Assembly (NCBI GenBank): GCA_036429605.1
Contig: CM071591.1
Span: 620,001 to 684,000 of the forward strand
Origin: Cladobotryum mycophilum
Taxonomy: Eukaryota; Ascomycota; Sordariomycetes; Hypocreales; Hypocreaceae
Reading direction: 5' to 3'
DNA: 64,000 nucleotides
Positions 49,238-58,531 of the stretch are shown in pieces. A program made the translations under genes and the position numbers. The notes under the pieces are model-generated. The model searched no databases and was not told the DNA's origin. It worked only from the letters and a program-made list of their open reading frames with translations. The stretch's first letter is position 1. Each line of letters opens with the position of its first letter.

Positions 49238-50033
49238 ATGTTATCGCGAATAGTTCGACGGAGGCTGGTCGCTTCACTGCAGGGGGCCAGAGCCAATGCC
49301 GCCGCAGCTAATACCAATTGCGCTTCTTCTTCTGCTTCTTCTTCGTCGCCAACTGGACGGGTTCTTCAGCGCAGGTGGATGACGCCGGCGCCGAAACCAG
49401 GTGATGGGCCGCTCATGTCCCGTCGAGCGGATCGCGAACTCCCAGGTGGGTTTTTGCTAGATACCTGATTATCCCTGATCACCATAGTACTGAACTGGAC
49501 TGAACTGAACTGAACTGACAAAATCGCCAAGACATCAAAACAATCAGCCCCCACTGGCGACGCACCCTCCCCTCTTCCTCGCCGTCGTAACCGCCTGCTC
49601 CGTCGCCATCTTCAACTACCAAAAGTCCTCCTCCCCCATCATATCCTCCACCCTCTACGCCCTGCGCACGAACCCCACCGCCCGCTCCCTCCTCGGCGAC
49701 GAGATCTACTTCAAGCACCAGATACCCTGGATAGGCGGCGAGATGAACCAAATGCGCGGCCGCATAGACATTTCCTTTGCCGTAAAGGGCACGAGGGCGA
49801 GCGGGCTGATGCGCTTCGCGAGTTATAGGCCCTCAAGCAAGAGCCTGTTTGAGACGACGGCATGGAGCCTGGAGACGGAGGACGGGCGGGTGGTGGATTT
49901 GCTGGATGGGGAGGATCCGTTTAGGGGGCTGTTGGGGGATAATGAGGTTGTGGAGGTGGTGGAAGAGGAGGTTGTGCTGGATAAGGATGGGAAGACGAGG
50001 GGGTTTAGACAGCAGGGTGGCTTTAATAGGTGA
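49238..50033 (+). CDS. COA1: COA1, cytochrome c oxidase assembly protein (one apparent frameshift)
   Basis: Mitochondrial inner-membrane factor for early assembly of COX1 into complex IV. Exons 49238..49445 and 49532..50033 give about 236 aa. The N-terminus is Arg-rich and amphipathic (MLSRIVRRRLVASLQ), a likely presequence. After RWMTPAPKPGDGPLMSRRAD, the second exon gives IKTISPHWRRTLP and a transmembrane helix (about 84-98). The intermembrane domain includes LLGDEIYFKHQIPWIGGEMN and GRIDISFAVKG, which fit the COA1 family. The frame breaks at C4 49569-49572, exactly where the helix begins; one more C gives LFLAVVTACSVAIF, whereas the sequence as given reaches a stop within nine codons. The intron ends in a CTGAA tandem repeat. 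Confidence 0.85.
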
Positions 50034-50323
50034 GAAACGATCATCTACGGATTATATCGATGGGTTGTGGTAAAATGGAGGACTCAATGAACCCCCTCCC
50101 TACCCCCTTGATATCATAAGGAAAGGAAAGAAAAAGACATACCAGACATCATCATGTACCATGTGCAGTAGTTTTCCATGTATTCTATTCATACAAAAGC
50201 GCCGCTTTTTTCAATTGTCATTACATTTGCTTATCCCATTTCTTCTTTCATTCAAATTTCATCTCTTTTTTCTTTCTTCTTTTTTCTTTCCTCTTTTCTT
50301 TTCTTTTCCTTGTCTTCCCCCTT

Positions 50324-51331
50324 TTATGCCTCCGCCATATGCGCCTGTCTCTGCCCCTGCATCTCCAAATGCCTCTTCCTCGCCTCCTCGAGCTTCTCCC
50401 CGGCGTCGGGATGCCTCTCGCCCAGCTCCGCCACCTTCTTCTCCCTGTGCGGCAGCGCGGGCGCCTTCCTCTTCTTGGCGTCCTGGAGCTTCACCACGCG
50501 GCCCTTGGGTCCCGGGACGGGCCCGCTGACGAGCACGACGCCGAGCTCGTTGTCCACTTTCAGGACCTTGAGGTTCTGCACGGTGCGCCACTCGTTGCCC
50601 ATGCGGCCCGGCATCTTCTTGCCGGGGATGACGCGGGAGCCGCCGCCCTGGGAGGGGCCCGTGGAGCCGATGGTGCGGTGGTTCTTGGAGTTACCGTGGG
50701 ATGCCTCCTGGCCCTTGAAGCCGTGCCTCTTCATACCACCCGCGAAGCCCATGCCTCGCGATTTCGACCTGACGTCGACGTACTGCCCGAGCTGGAACCA
50801 GTCTGGCAGCAGCTGCACGCCCACGGGTAGTAAGCCCGCTTCGTCGCGCACCATGAACTCGGCCAGTTCGGCCTTGGGCGCAATACCCTTCGCTTCGTAG
50901 TACCCCAACATCGGACTCGTGACGTTCCTCCCGTGCCTCGCCCCAAGACCAATCTGCACCGCCCAGTACCCATGCTTCTCCCTCGTCTTGTTCGCCACGA
51001 CCTGCACCTGATCCAGCTGCAGCACCGTGCACGGCGTCCTCGTCTTGCCCACGAACAAGCTCGTCATGCCCTTCTTGACGGCCAGCACGCCCGTCCTCAG
51101 CGGCGTCGTGTTCTCCCTCCTCTTGAGCGCCGCGGCCGGGCCCGTGGTCAGGGCGGGGAGCCCAGCGCTGGGCTGGTTGAAGCGCTTGTGCTTGGAGCGC
51201 GGGGGCGCCGTCGACCAACCGTACTTGACGCCTCGATAGGGGGTGAGGGGGAGTAATAGCCTGCGGCCTGTGTCGGGGCGGAAGGGTGTGATGCGTGGCA
51301 GGGCCACCCGTATGGGTAGACGGGGCGGCAT
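50324..51331 (-). CDS. MRPL9: Mitochondrial large-subunit ribosomal protein uL3m
   Basis: Component of the mitochondrial large ribosomal subunit (bacterial L3 homologue; yeast Mrpl9). Single exon, 335 aa from MPPRLPIRVALPRITPF, an Arg-rich targeting-like start. The L3 core has KKGMTSLFVGKTRTPCTVLQ, KTREKHGYWAVQIGLG and GQYVDVRSKSRGMGFAGGMK, followed by the L3 signature region RHGFKGQEASHGNSKNHR and PGKKMPGRMG. The Lys/Glu/Arg-rich C-terminal extension (about 285-335) is typical of fungal versions. The frame stays open for 85 codons upstream, but that part is low-complexity and unlike a presequence, so I start at the internal ATG at 51331. Confidence 0.93.
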   Translation of the reverse strand: MPPRLPIRVALPRITPFRPDTGRRLLLPLTPYRGVKYGWSTAPPRSKHKRFNQPSAGLPALTTGPAAALKRRENTTPLRTGVLAVKKGMTSLFVGKTRTPCTVLQLDQVQVVANKTREKHGYWAVQIGLGARHGRNVTSPMLGYYEAKGIAPKAELAEFMVRDEAGLLPVGVQLLPDWFQLGQYVDVRSKSRGMGFAGGMKRHGFKGQEASHGNSKNHRTIGSTGPSQGGGSRVIPGKKMPGRMGNEWRTVQNLKVLKVDNELGVVLVSGPVPGPKGRVVKLQDAKKRKAPALPHREKKVAELGERHPDAGEKLEEARKRHLEMQGQRQAHMAEA

Positions 51332-51680
51332 TGTCGAAAAAGTGTATTGGTCCCCCTTTTCTGTGTGAATTGGCTCGGTATTTTCTGTTCGAAGGGTGGG
51401 ATGATTGAGGGTGTTGTGGGTGTATATGTGTGGTGTGTGTTGGAGATTGGGTGGTGGGAGGTTTGAATCTCGAAATTTTGGAGGTTCGGAAATACCGCGG
51501 CTGGAGAGTTGAGCATCAACACCACCATGATGGGATGAAGATGAAGTAGATGTATGTTTGTTCGCAACACTTGCTGAAAAGCGCATTACTTGATGTGATG
51601 TAATTAATTAATACCTTCCGTGTACAATTCATTCATGAGAATTACATGGTTTATCAACCATTCTCATCAAAACAACCATT
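51332..51680. other. Spacer between MRPL9 and PITHD1
   Basis: About 350 bases between two minus-strand genes: promoter/leader of MRPL9 and 3' UTR of PITHD1. Nothing else recognised. Confidence 0.55.
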
Positions 51681-52504
51681 CTACATCCCCGGCCCCCTCC
51701 CCCCAATCCCACTCCCCATCTCACTCACACTCGTCCCCTTCACCCTGTGATCCCCAGGCTGCGCCGCCGCCTCGTAAATGATATTCGTCGGCGCCTTCCC
51801 CAACTTCGTCCACTCGCCTTTGAACCCAACATAACTCACCCTCGAAACGTCTTCGTCCCCGCCGCCAAAGTTGTCCACGAAGAAGAGCACCAGCCTGTGC
51901 ACCTTGCCAAAGAGCGCGCGCTTGACGGGGATCTCCTGCACGTCGGACGTCTGCGAGAGCTCCAGGACCTGCAGGGGGTGGACTCCTCGGCGGCGGCGAA
52001 GTCGAGGTCGTCCCGGTTGATGAACAGGTGGAGGGTCTTGGGCGCGGAGGGGGAGGGGGAGGTGCGTAGGAGGATGGAGTGGAGTTTGACTTGAGCTGTA
52101 AATCTATACATGATTTTCTGTTAGCATCATCAACTTGTTTATATAGAAGACCTTCAGTGTAACCATAGCAAAGAGAAAGAAAGAAAGAAAGAAAAGAAAG
52201 AAAAAGAAAGAAAAAGAAAGAAAGAAAGAAAGTGAACCTACGGCACCGTCATGAGAAGCTGCTCATCCGCATCACTCTCCAGCTCAGGCTCCGGCGCCAA
52301 CCTCTCCGCCCACGTCTTCTTGACAACCGCCTTGCCAGAGTCCCTCGTCGCCTCGTTCAGCGTCACAATCTCGTCAAAGTTGATTTGCTCGTACAGCGAG
52401 GACTGCAGCGCCGGGGTGATGTCGTCGGAGTGGTCGTGCTCATGGTCGTGGTCGTGGTGACCATGGCCACCGTGGCCGGCGTGCTCGTCATGACAGTGTG
52501 ACAT
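51681..52504 (-). CDS. PITHD1: PITH-domain protein, PITHD1-like (one apparent frameshift)
   Basis: Stand-alone PITH domain; in thioredoxin-like protein 1 this domain docks on the 26S proteasome. Exons 52504..52242 and 52103..51681, about 228 aa (human PITHD1 about 211). The N-terminus is strikingly His/Asp-rich (MSHCHDEHAGHGGHGHHDHD), followed by LYEQINFDEIVTLNEATRDS and ESDADEQLLMTVPF, a strongly conserved PITH stretch. The second exon gives VKLHSILLRT, LHLFINRDDLDF, HRLVLFFVDNFGGG and YVGFKGEWTKL. The frame breaks at G5 51974-51978 (plus strand) after EESTP; one more base gives LQVLELSQTSDVQEIPV. The 138-nt intron contains a (GAAA)n repeat. A proteasome link is inference from the domain. 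Confidence 0.85.
52175..52232. repeat. (GAAA)n microsatellite in PITHD1 intron
   Basis: Interrupted AAAG/GAAA units; on the transcribed strand this is a TTTC-rich tract directly after the donor. Confidence 0.8.
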
Positions 52505-52870
52505 TTTCTTCTTCTTCCTTTCTCTTCTTTATGAAATTATCTCATGTGGCCCTTTTAGGATTTCTAAAATGAAGGTGTAGGCTCAAAAAAGATGGTGATG
52601 GTGTTCTTGGTGTAGTTTGTAAGTGAGCAGGTCTACGTATGTGCGTCTAAGATTCTGTGACTTCATTGAGTGCCCCGCAAGTAACCGCTGGAATGCATTT
52701 AGACCATCTTGCCACCGCATCATCATCACCACCTTTGCTTAACGACACAAGTAAAATCCAAATAGGCTACATTCGTCCCTTATATAGTCATATCGCTACA
52801 TATCTACATGATTATTCTTATGCAGGCCATATCATCCCATCTAGCCCAATAAATAGCAAGTAAAAAGTAC
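52505..52870. other. Spacer between PITHD1 and RRN6
   Basis: About 370 bases: PITHD1 promoter and RRN6 3' flank on the minus strand. No gene seen. Confidence 0.55.
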
Positions 52871-55800
52871 TCATCTGAAACCACTCTTCCGCTTCCCCTT
52901 CTTCGCCTTCTTTCTGTCGCCAAAGGCACCCGAAACAGGTTGGCTCATTGTATATGAAGGTCCAAATCTACCTTGAGTCTGAGTCTGCGACGAGTCTGGC
53001 ACTGCTTGACTTGACAAGGCCTGCACGGGAGGAAGTCTCACAGGCGAGCGTCCAACAACACTCCTATCCCTCTTCGCCTTGTTTACATCGATATCTGGAA
53101 GCCCTTGCCTCATGAATGCAGGACGCTTGTACTTTTCCGCCCGCGACTTGCGCTTCGCTTCAATTTTTTGCAATCGTTCCTTGGCCCCTCTGAATAATTC
53201 TTCATTCGCCTTGGCAATACTGGAAATGTAGTCGGCCGGATCGACGCCTCGCTCTGCCGGCCAGTACGATATCACCTTTGACTGCTTTGACATGTCGAGC
53301 TTTCCAGCTTCCAAGCCCGAACACAGCATCTGAAGACGCTTAATCGCACCGTCCTCCGTTGGTAGTGTTGTGGTGGACCGAGGAGGTGAAGATGACATGA
53401 TACCCCAGCTTGTCTGTGACGACTTTGGCCGAGAGCTCGGCGGAACTGCTTGGCTCTCCTCGAAAGCCTCCGCGCTTTGGGGTCCTAAGAGGGGGACGTC
53501 TTGAATCATGAGGCCATAGTTGGAAAGAAAGGCGTTTTTTGCGAGCTCAGAAATCCAAATCTTTCGAACTCGTTGCATTCCCTCGGGAAGCGTGTCCTCC
53601 ACCGGCTCAATCCATAGTTGGGAAAAGTAATTACGCAGGAACGGTAAACCGATAAATGTGAATGGCGTCTCGCCCGGCTTGTATGTCCTAAGTTGTGTAA
53701 TGACCTTGTGCTCCTCATTCTCCTCAAACAATTCCTCGACGGCATCTTCCATTCCGTTCTCGGCTGGCTCGTATTCATCTGATGGTGGGAGCTGGGCTAC
53801 AATCTCGTTCCTAAAGGAGTGTGAGCATTTGCCAATCAAATAAAAGGACAGTTTCTTACCATGTCAACAAGGGGAGTCTTCCGTAGTCATACCCCTCCCG
53901 CAACGTCCTCCGTAGAGTAGCAAAGAGTGTGGTAGGAAGGCCAGTTTCGCCTCGCATCGCCAAATCTTCCAGAATCTCCTGAAGAGCTTCAACAATTCTG
54001 TCAAATTTTAGTTTAACAGGCTTTGGAGCGCGCGAGACGATCGTCTGGGACCGAGCCTTTTCTCGCGAGTCATTAGTATCTCCTTGATGCGGCATGAGGG
54101 TATTTATGTCGTCCGTCGGTATCTCATCTGGAAGAATAAATGTGCTTGACAAGAGATTCATAACCACCTGTCTCTTCTTTTCCCAACGCTGCTGTTTCTT
54201 AGCCTCCGACCAGGCAACCCGCGTATCTGGAACAGCAATCTCCAGCGTTGAATCTTCGGAAATCGCACACATGCAATGCTGCAGGCTTAGATCATCCCAG
54301 AGAATGGCGAGTTGGTAAAATGCAGTGCCCTTTTTGTAATAATCTATCCCCGGACTCTCCGCACCTGGCTTGACAGAGATTGCGAGCTGAGCTTGTTCAA
54401 CCCGTATGTGTTGAATAGATGATTGAGTATGTGATTTATCGCTGCTAAGCAGTGATATGGTGTCCCTATGCCATTGTGGAATCGAATTCTTAGGAGAAAA
54501 TCTAAACCAAAAGACGGAGAGCTGCCTCCTTTGAGGATAGTAGATGAAAGCAAATGATGTATTATCATCTTCATCTGATGCTCGGCATACAAACATTCTA
54601 GAGGCGTCGCGTTTGGTTCCTAGGTGTGAGCAAGATAGTAGGACTGTTGGCTTAGGTGGAGATTTTTGCACGGGGTTAAAACCAAAAATGTCAACCCAAA
54701 TAATGCGATGCTTGGTTAATATGAAAATATGCTCTTGACGAACCGGACTGTGCTGAATGTCGAGTATCAAATCTGTTTTCCCCCTTTCTGTCAGAAACGG
54801 CCCCAGCTTTGGCATCATGATGTTTGTCTGCATATCAAGCACCTCGATGCGTTCCTCATTCCAAATCACAAGATGTCGAGTGATTGCCGTCATAGTTTCT
54901 AAATTCTGGCCTGGAAGAGGAGATTCATCTTTAATTTTATTCTCCTCTGTTCGCCCAATGAATAGTAAGCCATGCTTTCGGCCAAGGTATGGAGTAATAA
55001 GCGGCAGTTCATCCAAAAGGCCTTCGTCAATATGGCCACAACTGTGGAAGTCTAAAAATGTCTTGTTTTTATGCATCTGCCTGGTCCCCATGAGGTCCCA
55101 TACAATCCAGTATCCGCACTCATCTATAATGACAAGCTGTAGTGGCCAGTTGTTTGTTGCTGGAATGAGAATAACATCAGAGTGGGCTCTTTTGCCTGTT
55201 TGATGGTGATGAATGGTGATGATGGGATTCGGATGGATAAAAGATGGCCTCTGATCGATGGACAGGTTTGTAGGTTTGTTGGTAACTGTGATGGTTTCGC
55301 GATATTCGGGTCGAAGGATGGTTGTAGAAGTCTGTTTTTGCACCAAAAGCCAGCGATAACTTTCACTCCGATAGCCACCTTTTGCAAACTTGACTTGCAT
55401 GATAGGCAAGCCATCGTTTCCCCATATGACCTCGGACTCTTTCTGAGTTGGGTCAACAGTCGATATATTCACAAATGCGTCCTTTGCTTCTCCCCATTGC
55501 CACTGCGAGTCGTCCATCCGGGCTATCCGCAAAAGTTCTCTAGACTCTCCTGTGGGGACGGCCATTACTTGCTGCACCTCGTCTGCAGACTTGACTCCGA
55601 GATCTTGAAGCTGACCGACGGCAAGGAGTGGCCGATCGTTAATCATCTCATCAGAGTCCCTAAACTTCTCCATGTCCTCCTTGAGAACATCTTGAAAGGC
55701 AGTGTTGCCCATGAACACACCGGGATGAGTTTTGAAGAGCCATCGTTCCTGCGTTCGACGCTCTCGCCACAGTCTTGATGATGTTTCTGGAAGTAGTGAG

Positions 55801-56030
55801 ATTGAAGGTGCATACAGTGTCTTTAGAGGTTCAAGTATCCTGAAATGAGGAACTAGAACAGCACGTTAACACTTGGTCATCATCCACTCAGCCCATCATC
55901 ACTTACACTCGGAGGTGAACCGATATGTCTCCAACGTCCCAGGTTCATTTTCAAGATCTTTAGATGGTGTATATGCCAATAATCCAGGGAAGCCGTAGCT
56001 TGTGGACGATATGTGTCTTCGGTCAGCCAT
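52871..56030 (-). CDS. RRN6: RRN6-like RNA polymerase I core factor subunit
   Basis: Subunit of the core factor that recruits RNA polymerase I to rDNA promoters in the nucleolus. Exons 56030..55907, 55852..53860 and 53810..52871 give 1018 aa (yeast Rrn6 about 894). The N-terminus starts MADRRHISSTSYGFPGLLAY. The following ~600 residues look like a beta-propeller, with repeated hydrophobic-aromatic strands such as LQLVIIDECGYWIVWDLMG and HLVIWNEERIEVLD. A helical region and a basic, Ser/Gln-rich tail ending in RKKAKKGKRKSGFR complete it. Introns are 54 and 49 nt; the second is short with a GTAAGA donor, and an in-frame TGG-TAA across the donor would otherwise end the protein early. It is divergent from SPC25. 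Confidence 0.85.
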
Positions 56031-56470
56031 TTGGGCCAAGTAAAGATTTCCAATACGACAAGAGCGTGACGGTTTTTCTTCTCTTCATCGCGAGCTCACC
56101 ATGAAGTGAATATAGATGCAGTGGCACGATTAATAACAAGAGATGCTCAAAATGACATCATAAGATATTGCAAAACTAAATAAGCTCGGATGCTCTTTTT
56201 CAAAAGAAATTAGATCGTTTTGACATTCCACACCGTTAGATGCCTTAGTACTGATTCAGTGATGGGTGAGTGTTTGAGTTCTTCATCTGCCGCCACGTGA
56301 TCTACAAAGTTGGACGGTACCTGAGTGGCATCCCCACCGTCGACCCAGCAACGCCGTTTTTGGCGTAAACACCATACTGACGCAACACTCCAGTCTGTCT
56401 ACAGAGATATATGGCATCACCAAGAACTGCAGGACCCGACACTTTAGCGAGATAAAGCGAAATCGATATC
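56031..56470. promoter_or_regulatory. RRN6/SPC25 bidirectional promoter
   Basis: About 440 bases between start codons, with a CACGTG E-box at about 56294-56299. No other gene seen. Confidence 0.5.
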
Positions 56471-57298
56471 ATGACTACATCATTTGATCCCACCGCGTCA
56501 ATCGGCCACGGACGCCAGACTCTGGCTCCTGTTGGCCCCTCCATCGCCGACACGTTACCAAGCATTGATTTCGGATTCGACGATTTGCGCGAGCGCATGA
56601 CAAAATTCACTGCCAAATTCGATGCATTTATAGAGCAAGGTCGCAAGCGTGTTCTCGAAGAACGCAATCAGTTTCGCATGAACATGGCTGAGCTTCAAGG
56701 TAGGAACCTCTTACTATTTTTTACCAAGCACTTCTAACATGCAAGCGCAGAGGACCAACGAATGAAGAAAAAGGACATTGAAATCGCACAAGTCAAACTA
56801 TCTACATCACAACAAACCATTGAGAAGGAGGAAGCCGAAGCCCGCGAGATGGAAATGGCCATCGCCTCGCTCGCCGCCCAGCGTGACAACCACCTCTCCG
56901 CCCGCGACAACCTCAAGGCCCAGATCGCAGAGACACAGGCCGAGATCGACACCAAGCTCGCCGCCCAGCGCGCCTACACGAAGCAGAAGGAATCGCAGAC
57001 GAGGTACAACGTACCCGAGCTAGACTTTTGGATCACGAACCTGTGCCTGAGGATAGAGGGCGCGGGGCAGGACGACAGGCTCAAGTTTGTGTACTCACAC
57101 ATTGACGAGAAGGACTGGGAGCGGGAGGCGTGGTTTGAGCTGGTGACGAGCTCGCGAGATTACGACGTGAAGCACTGTAGGCCCAAATTGGAGAGGGAGG
57201 GCGTGGAGAGGGTGTTGGATAGGGTGAATGAGACGAGGGAGCTGGTCGTGTTGTTGAAGGGGATGAGAGAGCTGTTTGTGGAGGCGATGAAGTCTTGA
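56471..57298 (+). CDS. SPC25: SPC25, NDC80 kinetochore complex subunit
   Basis: Pairs with SPC24 to anchor the NDC80 complex to the inner kinetochore. Exons 56471..56699 and 56751..57298, 258 aa. A short N-terminal region is followed by a long coiled coil (about 35-165) with DLRERMTKFTAKFDAFIEQG and later QKESQTRYNVPEL. The globular RWD-type C-terminal domain (about 165-255) contains ELDFWITNLCLRIEGAG, RLKFVYSHIDEKDWEREAWF and VKHCRPKLE, typical for Spc25. The 51-nt intron splits a Glu codon (G|AG). The frame is intact. MZT1 follows 450 bp downstream on the same strand. Confidence 0.94.
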
Positions 57299-57746
57299 GT
57301 TGGATATGTGCGACGCTGTTATGATTTATACCCAATATTAATGACCTTGAATATATGCCATACATGTGTTTTGAATATGATTGATTGAGTTGTTCTATTC
57401 ATCAACGTTTTGCACCTAGATGTGGTTGTATTTGATAGTATGCTTGCAAACAGCACTGTGTGGATGGAATCATCAACAAAGAACCTCTAAACTCCAGTAG
57501 GAGAATCTAAAACTATGACAGAAATAAAATCAACAAGACAGATGTGTGTAACAGCATCCAAATATCAACATGCAAGAAATTCCGTATAAAAGCGTCGTAC
57601 AATCACAGCTGATACTTCCCCCTCAGCCTCCTCTACCAAAGACGACGTCGCGTCCATCCCCCACCATAAACAACCCCCATCCGCCATCGAAACTTGACCT
57701 CTCTCCCTCCCTCCCTCTCTCAACCCCCCCATTAACACAGTTCGTC
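57299..57746. other. Spacer between SPC25 and MZT1
   Basis: About 450 bases with the SPC25 3' flank and a C/T-rich MZT1 leader (57650-57735). No other gene seen. Confidence 0.55.
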
Positions 57747-58142
57747 ATGCCTGAGTCCGATAAGCACGCCGCAGCGCAACAAGCTGTTGACATTCTCCAT
57801 GAAATTGCAACCATTCTAGTGCGTCCCCTCCTTTTATTCCCTAATGCTGCTACGTCATAGTAATAGTATTGGATCTAACCCTTTTTTCGCCCCAGAACTG
57901 CCATCTCGACCGCCGCACTCTATCCATCTGCATCTCCATGATTGAGCGCGGCGTCAACCCAGAAGCCCTTGCAGTAAGTTTTTTCTTTCTTCTTTTTTCT
58001 TCTTCTTTTTTCTTCTTTTTTCTTTATACAGAAAAATCATCATCGTCATCCAGGCCATCAATCTAATATATCCAAACTATAGAACGTCATAAAGGAATTG
58101 CGTCTTGAAGCTCAAGCCATGGAACAGCAAGCAGCTCGCTAG
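57747..58142 (+). CDS. MZT1: MOZART1-type gamma-tubulin complex subunit
   Basis: Small adaptor that binds GCP proteins and activates gamma-tubulin complexes at spindle poles. Three tiny exons, 57747..57818, 57896..57973 and 58083..58142, give 69 aa (fission yeast Mzt1 64 aa). The sequence reads AVDILHEIATIL, then NCHLDRRTLSICISMIERGV and NPEALA, then NVIKELRLEA, covering the complete MOZART1 domain. All introns have phase 0 with clean GT/AG borders. Every exon is under 80 nt, so ORF-based prediction would miss it. Confidence 0.95.
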
Positions 58143-58531
58143 ACAAACAGCACTTCCAACTTCAGTCACTCGTTTTCATCATTTTTGGGGCTTCACGTAT
58201 CAACGGCGCTTGGGAAATTGTAATGATTATCTTTCGCTTTATTCCTAGTACCTAAAACAATGGCCACTATTGTTACATTATGACGCTATTTGAAGACATG
58301 CCTGTATGGTATCCGCGATCAAGTTCCATCTGTGGTTGTCCTTATCCATTCCTTACCCTCAAGCCCGAGAACGTGAATTCGAAAAACACCTAGCCTACAA
58401 GAATATGGTATCCCAAGCAAAAAATCAAATCTCTTGTCCCAACGCCGCAAAGCGTGCCAATCCTGAAACTCAAGCCCAAATGCGTGCCTTCATCATCGTA
58501 ATCCAATGTCATGCTGCATAGCATCGCCATC
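58143..58531. other. Convergent 3' flanks of MZT1 and the RCHY1-like gene
   Basis: About 390 bases between facing stop codons. Nothing recognised. Confidence 0.6.

Noticed and set aside
50691..51256. Overlapping frames on both strands over MRPL9
   Set aside because: GC-rich shadows of uL3m, which has clear family motifs.
51332..51586. In-frame 85-codon N-terminal extension of MRPL9
   Set aside because: Low-complexity Ser/His/Thr sequence without presequence features; the internal ATG gives an Arg-rich targeting-like start.
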